The notes: a model not told the origin generated them from the sequence alone. A DNA stretch of 15,502 nucleotides from JAKQHY01 sp034429475 (GCA_034429475.1 DAOUGD010000152.1:1-15502), one strand, 5' to 3'; shown: positions 1 to 8,174, counted from the first letter of the stretch. Made by a program: numbers and translations.

Positions 1-19
1 TTTGTTGGGACAATAGAGC

Positions 20-1114
20 GTGTTCCAATCCATTTTCGCATCCTTGTGTAGCATTTGTGATGCTCTTAAGGATACGACAAATGGCACACTATTTCACTTC
101 CTCATCAAGGAAAATGAGGGACAATACCCGATACCGGAGGATCGCAAGTATTTGCTGAGGCAGTTGCAGCAAAAAGGCCGCGTGCAACACTTCGAGACCA
201 AGTTCAAACGCGCGAACGGCGTCGTCTATGAGGCCAGCCTGACCGCTTCGCTGATACCATTGGAAGGTGAAACGGTCATTTTGACCGTCATTGAGGACAT
301 TACCGAGGCGCACCAACTGAAAGAAAAGCTATTGACCGACCGCAGTGCATTGGCCCGCCAGGTCGAGGAACATACCGCAGCCCTGTTGGTGGCCAATGCT
401 GAACTGACCCAGGCGCTGCGCGTCAAAGACGAATTTCTCGCCATCATGAGCCACGAATTGCGCACGCCATTGACCATTATGATGACGCTGACCGACAATC
501 TGTATCAGGAGATTTACGGGCCGCTGTCGGACCGGCAAAGGATGCAGTTGCGCTCCATTCAGGACAGCGGCTACAATCTCCTCGGCCTGATCAACGATTT
601 AGTGGACATGGCAAAAGTCGGGGCAGGTCAGTTGAAACTTCAACTGACCTCTTTCGCGGTGGCGCAGGTCTGCGAATTGGCCATACAGACTGTGCGCACG
701 CAGGCGCAGAAAAAAAACATCGCCCTATCCCTGGACGTTGACCCGGCAGTGGATGTGATGATCGCCGACGCCGGGCGCGTGCGGCAAATACTGACGAAGT
801 TGCTGCACAATGCCATCAAGTTCACGCCGGTCGGGGGGCAGGCCGGGCTGGAAGTGCGTGGAGATGCCGATCAAGCCGGCGTCCATTTCGTCGTTTGGGA
901 CACCGGGATTGGCATCCCGCCGGAGAAAATCAGCCAACTCTTCCAATCCTTTAACCAACTGGACACCTCATCCACCCGCGACCATGATGGCACCGGCATT
1001 GGATTAGCCCTGGTGGAACGGCTGACTCACTTGCACGAAGGCGTCGTCAGTGTGCAAAGTCAACCCGGTCAGGGTAGCCGCTTCACCATCTCCCTGCCCT
1101 GGCGCAAACCTTGA
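20..1114 (+). CDS. PAS-domain sensor histidine kinase
   Basis: Cytoplasmic-looking two-component sensor kinase of 364 aa: it autophosphorylates on His and would pass the phosphate to an unseen response regulator. Residues about 22-97 are the C-terminal part of a PAS domain (PEDR near 39-42, then the ETKFKRANG strand), followed by a short coiled linker (98-135), HisKA with the H-box FLAIMSHELRTP (H145), and the HATPase with N-box LLHNAIKF (N264), G1 DTGIGIP (294-300) and G2 GTGIGLA (324-330). No membrane segment is visible. The start is a GTG with a weak GGGA 9 nt upstream; an in-frame TAG lies at 14-16. The first strands of the PAS fold appear to be missing, so the gene may be truncated or have lost its 5' part to a frameshift or nonsense change left of the window. 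The kinase function is certain from the motifs; the start is not. It converges on mfd. Confidence 0.85.
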   Translation: MFQSIFASLCSICDALKDTTNGTLFHFLIKENEGQYPIPEDRKYLLRQLQQKGRVQHFETKFKRANGVVYEASLTASLIPLEGETVILTVIEDITEAHQLKEKLLTDRSALARQVEEHTAALLVANAELTQALRVKDEFLAIMSHELRTPLTIMMTLTDNLYQEIYGPLSDRQRMQLRSIQDSGYNLLGLINDLVDMAKVGAGQLKLQLTSFAVAQVCELAIQTVRTQAQKKNIALSLDVDPAVDVMIADAGRVRQILTKLLHNAIKFTPVGGQAGLEVRGDADQAGVHFVVWDTGIGIPPEKISQLFQSFNQLDTSSTRDHDGTGIGLALVERLTHLHEGVVSVQSQPGQGSRFTISLPWRKP

Positions 1115-1120
1115 GCCAGA

Positions 1121-1180
1121 ACCACAAAGGACACGGCGGACACAAAGCAACCTCTTTGTGTCCGCCGTGTCCTTTGTGGT
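1121..1180. repeat. Perfect 27-bp inverted repeat between convergent genes
   Basis: Arms 1121-1147 and 1154-1180 are exact reverse complements (27 bp), separated by a 6-nt loop CAACCT. It fills nearly the whole 72-bp gap between the kinase stop (1114) and the mfd stop (1187). As RNA it would form a very stable hairpin in either direction, but no T-run follows on either side, so it is not a classic intrinsic terminator. It could act as a bidirectional transcription or decay barrier, or be a member of a genomic palindromic repeat family. Confidence 0.9.
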
Positions 1181-1186
1181 AGATTC

Positions 1187-4100
1187 TTAATTCGTTTCTC
1201 GCCACCCCTTTGCCAACGCTTCGAGCGTCACCCGCAGATTGTCCCGCCAACGCGCTTCCTCCCACGAAAGCGGCAGCCAGATTTCGCGCCGCCCCACGCG
1301 GGCATAATCCTGTAGATTGCGGCGTAACTGCGCAGCCTGGTTGGGGTCAAGGTCTTTCAGCCATGGCGGGCGCAGCGCGATTTGCGCGCTCTCCACGGTA
1401 ATCGCCGGAATCCGCGCGTCGCGGGCCAGCACCTTCAGGCGCAACTGATAAAGCAAGTTCTGCGCGGTCGGCGGCAGCGGCCCGAAGCGGTCGGTCAACT
1501 CTTCCTCCAACTGCGCGATGTCATCCGCGCTGGTCAGATCGGCCAGACGGCGGTAGAGTTGCAAGCGCAACTTGTCGTCAGGGACATAGTCCGCCGGCAG
1601 GCCCACCGCCAGCGGCAGCTCGATGGTGATGGAGCCGAGCGGCTCCGGCGGCGGCGGCGAACCAGACTGCGCGGCCTTGAGTTCCCCCACAGCGCGCGTC
1701 AACATCCGCGTGTAGAGCGTGAACCCCACCGCCGCGACGTGGCCGTGCTGCTTCCGCCCTAGCAGGTCTCCCGCCCCACGGATCTCCAGATCGCGCAACG
1801 CCACCGAGAAGCCGCCGCCGCCGCTGACCGTCTCGTCCAACGCCTGGAGCCGGGCGCGCGCGTCGTCCGTCATCCGCCGCTTGTGGAAGAAGTAGGCATA
1901 CCCCCGACGCGTGCCGCGCCCCACTCGTCCCCGCAATTGATAAAGCTGCGCCAACCCGAAGCGGTCGGCGCGCTCTACGATCAGCGTGTTCGCGTTGGGG
2001 AAGTCCAGCCCGCTCTCGATGATGGTCGTCGCCAGCAGCACGTCCAACTCGCCGGCCGTGAACCGCCGCATCATCCGCGCCAGATCGCGCTCGTGCATCT
2101 GTCCGTGCGCCACCCCGATGCGGGCTTCCGGCGCCAACTCCTTGAGCCGCGCCTCCACCGCCAGAATGGACTCTACGCGGTTGTGGACATAGAACACCTG
2201 CCCGCCGCGCTTGAGTTCGCGCAAGATGGCCCGTCGCGTCACGTCCGCGTCGTAAGGACCGATGTACGTGGCGATGGGCAGCCGTTCCTGCGGCGGCGTC
2301 TCGATGATGCTGATGTCGCGGACGCCCGCCAGCGCCATGTAGAGCGTGCGCGGGATCGGCGTCGCCGTCATCGTCAGCACGTCCACCTCGGTGCGGATTT
2401 GCTTCAGCCGCTCTTTGTGCGCCACGCCGAAGCGCTGCTCCTCGTCAATGATGACCAGCCCCAAATCCTTGAACGCCACGTCCTTCTGCACCAGCCGGTG
2501 CGTCCCGATGACGATGTCCACCTTGCCCTCGGCCAGCCCCATCAGGACTTTGTGCTGCTCGGCGTCGGTGCGGAAGCGCGACAGCACTTCCACGCTGATA
2601 GGGAATGGCTCAAGCCGCTGCCGGAACGTCTCGTAATGCTGCTGCGCCAGCACCGTCGTCGGCGCGAGCATGGCGACCTGCTTGCCGTCCATCACCGCTT
2701 TGAAGGCGGCGCGCAGGGCCACCTCCGTCTTGCCGTACCCGGCGTCCCCGCAGATCAGGCGATCCATGGGACGCGCCTGCTCCATATCTTCCTTCACCGA
2801 AATAATCGCACGGGTCTGATCTTCCGTCTCGATGTAGGGGAAAGCCGCTTCCAATTCCTGCTGCCAGCCGGTGTCCTTGTTGAACGCATGGCCGGACGCA
2901 ATCTGACGGGAAGCGTACAGTTCCAGCAGCTCCCCGGCCAATTCGTCGGTCGCCTTCTGGACGTGCGCCTTCGTCTCTTCCCACGCGCCGCTGCCCAGAC
3001 GGTGCAGCGAGGGCGTGAAGCCTTCGCTGCCGATGTAGCGGCTCAGGCGGTCGGCCTGGTGGATGGGGACGTAGAGCCGATCCCGCCCGGCATACTCCAA
3101 CAGCAGGTACTCGCGCTCAATGTCGTCCACGCCGCGCGTGACCAGGCCCTTGAAGACGGCGATGCCGTAATCCTCATGCACCACCACGTCGCCCGGCTGC
3201 AAATCCGAGAAGGTGAATTCCGGCGCGGTGGCCCGGCGGCGCGCGCGGCGGCGCGGTTCCGGCGGGCGCCAGCCGAAGAGTTCTTCGTCGGTGATCAAGT
3301 GGCGCGTCCCTAACGGCCCGTGCCACTGCCAGCCGCCGGTCAAAGCGGCCTGCACGAAGGTGATCAGTCCCTCCGGCGGCTCCGGCAGCGCCGAGTACAC
3401 CGGCGGCGGCGTGTACTCCTGCCACAGTTCGGCCATGCGCGCCGCCTGGCGGCTGACGACCACCACTTGATCGCCCAGGCTCGTCCACTGGCGCAGGCGG
3501 CCCATCGCTTCCGGCAGGCGCCCGGCAAAGTGGACTTCCGGCGTGAACGCTTCCACCAGCGCGCCCGCGTCACCGTGAGCGGAGTCGAACGGCTCGCCGG
3601 TTTCGCACGATAGCGTCAACTGGCGATCCAGCAGGCCGCGCATCGTCTCCCAGATCACGTAAGGTTGCGGCAGGTCGGCGCCGGCGCCGGCCGCGAAGGA
3701 CTCTTCCAGCGCGCGCGCGCGCTGCTCCTGCGCCTCGGCCTCCAGGTCTTGCCAGAGCGCCGGCAATTGTTCCGCCCCATCCACCACGACCAGGGCATTG
3801 GTAGGGAGATAGTGCAGCAGCGTGCCGACCTCCTCGTACAGGTGCGGCAGATAAAATTCCAGGTTGGGGAAGGGAACGGCGGCCTCCAGAGCCTGGGCGT
3901 CGGCTTCCAGGGACGTGCGGACGTCCGCCGGAATCTCCCCGGCCAGCCAGGAGCGCACGGCGGCCACCGCGCGGGCGTTATCCTGGGGCAGCGCCTCACG
4001 CATCGGCGTGAGCCAGAACCCCTCGGCGCGGCCCGTCGAGCGCTGCGTCGCCGGGTCAAAGGTGCGGATGGTGTCCACCTCGTCGCCGAAGAACTCCAGG

Positions 4101-4729
4101 CGGTACGGCTGCGCGGTTTGCGGCGGATAGATGTCCAGCAGGCCGCCGCGCCGGCTGAGCTGTCCCGGCGCCTGCACCACGCTGACCGGCTCGTAGCCGA
4201 TGCCGCTGGCGTGCCGCGCCAGCCCGGTGAGCGATTCGTGCGCGCCCACGGCGATTTTGCGGGCAGCCTTGCGAAACTGGCGATAGGGCAGGGTGCGCTG
4301 CATCAACGCGCGCGCCGAGGCCACGATGACCGGGGTGAGCGCCGTCTCAGCCGCCGCCATGCGGTACATAATGAGCGTCGAGAGCACATCCAACCGGTCG
4401 GTGATGGCTTCGGGCGTCCAAGGAGCGCGCTCGTAGAAGAGCGCGGAGGGTTCGGGGAACTGCAACAGTTGCGCGGTGGGAGGCAACCACAGGCGCAACG
4501 TCTCGGCCAGACGGCGGCTGTGCTCTACGGTGGGCGTGATAATCAGCGTCGGCGCTGCCAACTCCGCGACCAGCGCCGCAATGACCGGCGGGCGGGTGTA
4601 GGGCAAGAGGGGCTGCGCCGGCAACTGAATGCCGTCTTTGATCGCATCGCGCAGTTTGTGGTAAGCCGGATGCTGCTGCACCCAGCTCAAGAGGCCATAC
4701 AAGGGCGAAGCGACGGTAGCAGGGGCCAT
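1187..4729 (-). CDS. mfd: Transcription-repair coupling factor Mfd
   Basis: ATP-dependent DNA translocase that pushes stalled RNA polymerase off the template and recruits UvrA for nucleotide-excision repair. At 1180 aa it is full length (E. coli Mfd is 1148 aa). The N-terminal third is the UvrB-like region; the RNA-polymerase-interacting CarD-like domain begins near residue 507 (FSDLQPGDVVVHEDYGIAVF). The helicase core has Walker A GDAGYGKT (661-668, K667), the DEEQ box (762-765), TATPIPRTL, the TRG-type ESGLDFPNAN segment and GRVGRG (from 934). The TRCF C-terminal domain follows from about 1045. The ATG lies 3 nt after the pth stop with no recognisable Shine-Dalgarno, so translation is probably coupled to pth. 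It is the last gene of the operon beginning at 6093. Confidence 0.97.
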   Translation of the reverse strand: MAPATVASPLYGLLSWVQQHPAYHKLRDAIKDGIQLPAQPLLPYTRPPVIAALVAELAAPTLIITPTVEHSRRLAETLRLWLPPTAQLLQFPEPSALFYERAPWTPEAITDRLDVLSTLIMYRMAAAETALTPVIVASARALMQRTLPYRQFRKAARKIAVGAHESLTGLARHASGIGYEPVSVVQAPGQLSRRGGLLDIYPPQTAQPYRLEFFGDEVDTIRTFDPATQRSTGRAEGFWLTPMREALPQDNARAVAAVRSWLAGEIPADVRTSLEADAQALEAAVPFPNLEFYLPHLYEEVGTLLHYLPTNALVVVDGAEQLPALWQDLEAEAQEQRARALEESFAAGAGADLPQPYVIWETMRGLLDRQLTLSCETGEPFDSAHGDAGALVEAFTPEVHFAGRLPEAMGRLRQWTSLGDQVVVVSRQAARMAELWQEYTPPPVYSALPEPPEGLITFVQAALTGGWQWHGPLGTRHLITDEELFGWRPPEPRRRARRRATAPEFTFSDLQPGDVVVHEDYGIAVFKGLVTRGVDDIEREYLLLEYAGRDRLYVPIHQADRLSRYIGSEGFTPSLHRLGSGAWEETKAHVQKATDELAGELLELYASRQIASGHAFNKDTGWQQELEAAFPYIETEDQTRAIISVKEDMEQARPMDRLICGDAGYGKTEVALRAAFKAVMDGKQVAMLAPTTVLAQQHYETFRQRLEPFPISVEVLSRFRTDAEQHKVLMGLAEGKVDIVIGTHRLVQKDVAFKDLGLVIIDEEQRFGVAHKERLKQIRTEVDVLTMTATPIPRTLYMALAGVRDISIIETPPQERLPIATYIGPYDADVTRRAILRELKRGGQVFYVHNRVESILAVEARLKELAPEARIGVAHGQMHERDLARMMRRFTAGELDVLLATTIIESGLDFPNANTLIVERADRFGLAQLYQLRGRVGRGTRRGYAYFFHKRRMTDDARARLQALDETVSGGGGFSVALRDLEIRGAGDLLGRKQHGHVAAVGFTLYTRMLTRAVGELKAAQSGSPPPPEPLGSITIELPLAVGLPADYVPDDKLRLQLYRRLADLTSADDIAQLEEELTDRFGPLPPTAQNLLYQLRLKVLARDARIPAITVESAQIALRPPWLKDLDPNQAAQLRRNLQDYARVGRREIWLPLSWEEARWRDNLRVTLEALAKGWRETN

Positions 4730-4732
4730 GGC

Positions 4733-5326
4733 TCAGGCCGGTTCGCCAGCGATGCGCCAGGTGTTCCCCTGACGCTCAAAATCGGCGGCGCCGTTCCACC
4801 ACGACTGGATGAGGTCGCGGGCCAGGCGCTGCACATCCCACAAGAGGGGCAATTCAGCCGAGGAGAAATCTTGCAGCACGTAGGCCGCCGGATCCATCTG
4901 ACCGGGCGGTCGCCCGATGCCCAGGCGCAGGCGGGGGAAAGCGTCCGTCCCCAGGTGTTGGATGGTGGACTGCACGCCGCGATGGCCGCCGCTGCTGCCC
5001 TGTGGGCGGTAGCGTATCACGCCCAGAGGAATGTCGAGGTCGTCATAAATGACAAGGATGTCCGCCGGTTCAATCTTGTAGAAACGGGCCAACGCGCCGA
5101 CGGCCTTGCCGCTGTCGTTCATCCACGTTTGCGGCTTCGCCAGAATCAGCCGCCGGTCAGCCGGCAGCGTCCCATGCGCCACCTGCGCCTGATGCTCGTT
5201 GCGATCAAAGCTGAGGCGCAAGTGTTCGGCCAGCGCGTCCGCCACCTGGAAGCCGATGTTGTGGCGGTTGCGAGCATAACGCGGGCCGGGGTTGCCCAGC
5301 CCGGCAACGAGGACAAACTCAGTCAC
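4733..5326 (-). CDS. pth: Peptidyl-tRNA hydrolase
   Basis: Cleaves peptidyl-tRNA released from stalled ribosomes and so recycles tRNA; normally essential. The chosen GTG start gives 197 aa, close to the 194 aa of E. coli Pth. Family motifs are all present: GLGNPGPRYARNRHNIGF with N12 and catalytic H22, KPQTWMNDSG with N70, and IYDDLDIPLG with D95. In the GGHRG loop an Arg stands where E. coli has Asn114; I believe this varies within the family. The GTG overlaps the TGA of the upstream membrane-protein gene (GTGA), with no good Shine-Dalgarno, which implies translational coupling. An upstream in-frame codon at 5425 would add 33 residues that read as an out-of-frame part of the previous gene, so I rejected it. 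Confidence 0.96.
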   Translation of the reverse strand: MTEFVLVAGLGNPGPRYARNRHNIGFQVADALAEHLRLSFDRNEHQAQVAHGTLPADRRLILAKPQTWMNDSGKAVGALARFYKIEPADILVIYDDLDIPLGVIRYRPQGSSGGHRGVQSTIQHLGTDAFPRLRLGIGRPPGQMDPAAYVLQDFSSAELPLLWDVQRLARDLIQSWWNGAADFERQGNTWRIAGEPA

Positions 5327-6093
5327 GCGCGCCGCCTGCGGTTGAGTTGGCGGAAATAATAGCGCACGAGGGCTTTGATGATGGCGTACAGGATGCCCAA
5401 CACGTAGAGGAAAACGGCGAGCCACACGCCGGTGGTAAAGGCTTCTTTGAGCGCCACGCCGGAAAGAATGTCGGCCGGGTTGATACCCTCTTCTTCCTCA
5501 TCCCCAGTGGACGTGGCCTGCGGGCCGACGGTGGCCGTCAGGCGCGGGGTAGCCGTGGGCGGCTGCTCGATAGTGGGAGCGGGCGCGCCCGCCTGGCCGG
5601 GTTGTGGCGTTTCGGTCGGCTGGCCCTCTGCTCCGGCAGGCGTCGGCGTGGCGGTGGGTTCCTCCGTCGGCGTCGGTTCCACGTTGTTGACGGTCAGGTT
5701 GTTGACGAAGCGCACGTTGGGCGTCTCGTTGCCGGCTTCGTAGAGCACCAGAGCCAGCACGTACTGTCCGTTCGGCACGAGGGTGGTATCCCACACGCCC
5801 AGCGTCCCGTTGACCACCATCGTGCGCACGTCCCAGGCAACCGGCGCATCCATCCGCCAGCCGGTGTCGCCGGTCACGGTGGCCCCGGTCGCATACAGCA
5901 CGCCATAGGAAGCAAACTGCGGGTGCGTGGCCGTGCCAACAATGGTCACCTGCCCGCTGAGAACGCTGCCTTCCCTCGGAGAGGTAATATCCAATACCGC
6001 TTGTGTCTGAGGAGCGGCGCCAATGCGCCCCACACCCAGCAACAAAACCAGCGCCAGGATCACGCCATATCGCAACCATTTCATCGAATTCAT
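5323..6093 (-). CDS. Secreted, C-terminally anchored Ig-like protein
   Basis: No specific function recognised. The 256-aa protein has an N-terminal signal peptide (hydrophobic 9-27), one Ig-like/Big-type beta domain (about 33-137, starting ITSPREGSVLSGQVTI and ending in PNGQYVLALVLYEAGN), a Pro/Thr/Glu-rich linker (138-195), an acidic patch (EEEE at 199-202), a transmembrane helix (about 222-243) and a basic cytoplasmic tail ending RRRR. This predicts an extracytoplasmic domain on a flexible stalk anchored in the membrane. The ATG at 6093 has AGAGAGG 4 nt upstream; an ATG three codons in is too far from it. Its stop overlaps the pth start by 4 nt, so it heads the pth-mfd operon. Pro/Thr stalks of this sort are common in Chloroflexota surface proteins. 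Confidence 0.8.
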   Translation of the reverse strand: MNSMKWLRYGVILALVLLLGVGRIGAAPQTQAVLDITSPREGSVLSGQVTIVGTATHPQFASYGVLYATGATVTGDTGWRMDAPVAWDVRTMVVNGTLGVWDTTLVPNGQYVLALVLYEAGNETPNVRFVNNLTVNNVEPTPTEEPTATPTPAGAEGQPTETPQPGQAGAPAPTIEQPPTATPRLTATVGPQATSTGDEEEEGINPADILSGVALKEAFTTGVWLAVFLYVLGILYAIIKALVRYYFRQLNRRRRA

Positions 6094-6097
6094 AAGA

Positions 6098-6104
6098 CCT
6101 CTCT
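6098..6104 (-). promoter_or_regulatory. Ribosome binding site of the Ig-like protein
   Basis: AGAGAGG on the minus strand, 4 nt before ATG 6093. It supports that start over the ATG at 6084. The terminator-shaped repeat ends only 5 nt upstream of it, so the RNA hairpin could affect access to this site. Confidence 0.55.
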
Positions 6105-6109
6105 AAAAC

Positions 6110-6182
6110 CTCAACGGATTGAACGGATTAAACGGAGAAGGTGTCTGTTAAACTCCGTTGAATCCGTTGATAAAGTTTTTTT
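6110..6182 (+). repeat. Terminator-shaped palindromic repeat, copy 1
   Basis: Read on the plus strand: a left arm of three AACGGA units (6110-6136), a loop, the right arm 6154-6170, then AAAG and a run of seven T. The arms 6111-6127 and 6154-6170 pair over 17 bp with one mismatch. The first 27 nt are identical to the start of copy 2 (9949-10021 read on the minus strand), and the 3' parts agree at 31 of 36 positions. In this orientation the T-run points away from the flanking minus-strand genes. The element lies in the leader of the Ig-like protein-pth-mfd operon. Confidence 0.8.
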
Positions 6183-6206
6183 GTTTTTACCGCTACGCAA
6201 ACGAGA

Positions 6207-6234
6207 AGTTTAACACGAAAGAGGGGGATGACAA
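6207..6234 (-). promoter_or_regulatory. Candidate sigma70 promoter of the Ig-like protein-pth-mfd operon
   Basis: Minus strand: -35 TTGTCA (6234-6229), a 16-nt spacer, and -10 TAAACT (6212-6207) preceded by TGT (extended -10). Transcription would start near 6200 and give a leader of about 107 nt that carries copy 1 of the palindromic repeat. Confidence 0.45.
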
Positions 6235-6249
6235 GCGAAAGAAGCGTTA

Positions 6250-6298
6250 GGAGTGAGGAGTGAGGAGTAAGGGGTGAGGAGTGAGGAGTGAGGAAAGA
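6250..6298. repeat. Tandem heptamer GGAGTGA, seven units
   Basis: Seven head-to-tail 7-mers: four exact GGAGTGA, with GGAGTAA, GGGGTGA and a final degenerate GGAAAGA. It is in the 251-bp gap between rlhA and the Ig-like protein gene and is non-coding. Arrays of this kind change copy number by slippage. Confidence 0.85.
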
Positions 6299-6304
6299 CT
6301 ACGG

Positions 6305-6350
6305 GACTACCAGACTAACGACTGCGAGACTACCAGACTAATGACTACGA
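6305..6350. repeat. Two tandem 23-bp repeats overlapping the rlhA stop
   Basis: Units 6305-6327 and 6328-6350 differ at two positions (C/T and G/A) and share the core GACTACCAGACTAA. The second unit supplies the rlhA stop codon (TAG at 6347-6345) and its last codon, so the array reaches into the gene's 3' end. Confidence 0.8.
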
Positions 6351-8174
6351 GACATCCTCAAAGTAGACTTCCATCTCGCACGCCGCACAGTCGAAACGCA
6401 GGGGGTAACGACGCCCGTCTTGGTCTACCAGGGCGAGCGGTTCTTTGAGGCCAGATGGCTGGCGCGTCCCGTCGCACAGGCCGAGTTGGTGTTTGAGGCA
6501 GTATTTCGTCCGCATGACGGGCTTGCCGCGCATGTCGAGACCGGATTCGGCGGCAGGGGCCAGCGATTTCACACCGTGCCGCCAGTAGAAGGCGCGAGCG
6601 CGGGCGTTGAGGACATTGCCCCTGAAATCGAGCGCCGTTTCGGGGTACGGCGCGTCATTGTTGAGGAGATGTCCTTCGGCAACGAGCCGGTCGGCAGTCC
6701 GCGCCGCGAGCAGACGTTCCAGCGTGCGCCGCCGCAGATCGTTGAGAGCCGCGACGGGCAGGAAGTATGGCGTTTTCCACGTTAGTGTGAGATCGGCGAC
6801 GGTAAAAGGGGTGTCGCCAGTCTTGCGCAACTGCTTCTCCACAGTCGCGCGCGCCATGTCCGGCTTCTGCGCGGGGATTTTCTCTGCCGCCAGAGTCTCG
6901 ACGGCAACCACGCCGTCCTCATCCTCCGCCGTCAGCCGGAAGCCGTCGGGCGTCTCGAGCAGCGTGAGCGTCACGGCGATGGTGCGCGTCACCTGTGCTT
7001 TTTCCAGATGCGCCAGGAAGACGTGGTCGTGATTGCGGTAGAGGCGCGTCCCCGGCGGGATGTCGCGCAGGTCATTGAGGACGACGCGCTGCCCGTCCAC
7101 CCGGTTGACCAGCGCGCCCTGTAGCTCCCCGGCCGCGTCAAAAAAACTCAGCCCGTCGCCGTTGTGCAGGTCTGCCGCTTGATCCAGCGTGACGGTCTTG
7201 CCGGAGGTGGACGCCGCCACGCCCACAAATTCGCCCACCATCTTGGGCGTCTCGATAAAGCCAGGCGGTTCTGCGCGTCCGTGCAGGAAATAAGGTGTGT
7301 AACCGCGATTGAAGGTCTTATTCATGTCGGGCGTGAAATCCACCGCGCTGCGCCCCGACGAGCTTCTGCGCCAGCCGCGCGCCGCCAGCGCCGCGTCAAG
7401 TCGTTGGCGGTAAAAGCTAACGACGTTCTTGATGTACGTCACATCCTTGAGGCGTCCTTCGATCTTGAAAGCCGTGACGCCGGCGTCGAGTAGCGCATCC
7501 AGGTCGGCGGAGAGATTGAGGTCGCGCAGGGAGAGCAGGTGCTTGCCCGCCACCACCGGCTGCCCGTCCCGATCCACCAGGGTGTAGCGGCGGCGGCAGG
7601 GCTGCGCGCACTCGCCGCGGTTGCCGCTGCGCCCGCCGATGGCGTAGCTCATGGTACATTGCCCGCTGTAACTCACGCAGAGCGCGCCGTGGACAAAGGA
7701 TTCCAGTTCAACGGTCGGGGCGGCCTGGCGGATGGCGCGAATCTGCGGGAGGCTCAACTCGCGGGCCAGAATCACGCGGCGGAAGCCGACGGCTTCCAGA
7801 AAGGCGACTTTCTCCGGCGCGGCGTTGTGCATCTGCGTGCTGGCGATAAGGGGGATGGGCGGCAGGTCACATTCCAGCAGGCCCACATCCTGGATGATGA
7901 CGCCGTCCACGCCGGCTTCGTAAAGCTGGTGGATGAGGCGCGCGGCCTGCGGCAGTTCGTCATCGTAGAGGAGCGTGTTCACGGTCACGTAGACGCGCGC
8001 CCAGTAGGTGTGCGCGTGCGCCGCCAGCGCGGCGATGTCATCCAGGGGATTGCCGGCCTTCTCCCGCGCCCCAAACCGCGCCGCGCCGATGTAGACCGCG
8101 TCCGCGCCGCAGTCAATGGCAGCGACGCCGCAATCGAGGTCTTTGGCAGGAGCAAGGAGTTCGGTTTGAGTCAT
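6345..8174 (-). CDS. rlhA: 23S rRNA 5-hydroxycytidine synthase RlhA (peptidase U32 family)
   Basis: In E. coli RlhA hydroxylates 23S rRNA C2501 at the peptidyl-transferase centre. This 609-aa protein resembles E. coli RlhA along its whole length as I remember it: ELLAPA and GADAVYIG at the N terminus, VTVNTLLYDDEL, the U32 signature ESFVHGALCVSYSGQC, SGNRGECAQPC, KHLLSLRDLN, AFKIEGRLKD, and the C-terminal Cys pair region CLKHQLGLC...FDCAACEM. C166, C173, C189 and C193 match Cys positions that bind a 4Fe-4S cluster in the related UbiU/UbiV, so a cluster is inferred. The family was once called collagenase-like protease; an RNA role fits better. The ATG overlaps the antitoxin stop (ATGA) and has no Shine-Dalgarno, so it should be translated by coupling to the toxin-antitoxin mRNA, which is unusual company for this gene. 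Confidence 0.9.
   Translation of the reverse strand: MTQTELLAPAKDLDCGVAAIDCGADAVYIGAARFGAREKAGNPLDDIAALAAHAHTYWARVYVTVNTLLYDDELPQAARLIHQLYEAGVDGVIIQDVGLLECDLPPIPLIASTQMHNAAPEKVAFLEAVGFRRVILARELSLPQIRAIRQAAPTVELESFVHGALCVSYSGQCTMSYAIGGRSGNRGECAQPCRRRYTLVDRDGQPVVAGKHLLSLRDLNLSADLDALLDAGVTAFKIEGRLKDVTYIKNVVSFYRQRLDAALAARGWRRSSSGRSAVDFTPDMNKTFNRGYTPYFLHGRAEPPGFIETPKMVGEFVGVAASTSGKTVTLDQAADLHNGDGLSFFDAAGELQGALVNRVDGQRVVLNDLRDIPPGTRLYRNHDHVFLAHLEKAQVTRTIAVTLTLLETPDGFRLTAEDEDGVVAVETLAAEKIPAQKPDMARATVEKQLRKTGDTPFTVADLTLTWKTPYFLPVAALNDLRRRTLERLLAARTADRLVAEGHLLNNDAPYPETALDFRGNVLNARARAFYWRHGVKSLAPAAESGLDMRGKPVMRTKYCLKHQLGLCDGTRQPSGLKEPLALVDQDGRRYPLRFDCAACEMEVYFEDVS

Noticed and set aside
1121..1180. Rho-independent terminator for mfd or the kinase
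   Set aside because: The stem is perfect, but no T-run follows in either direction.
1883..5359. Long plus-strand open frames (about 476 and 564 aa) opposite mfd and pth
   Set aside because: They are antisense to strongly conserved genes, are Arg/His/Gln-rich with no domain, and arise from GC-rich codon bias.
5327..5425. N-terminal extension of Pth by 33 residues
   Set aside because: These codons overlap the upstream gene's 3' end out of frame, and GTG 5326 gives the family's normal length and the coupled GTGA junction.
6250..6350. CRISPR-like array
   Set aside because: The repeats are contiguous 7-mers and 23-mers without spacers, and no cas genes are present.
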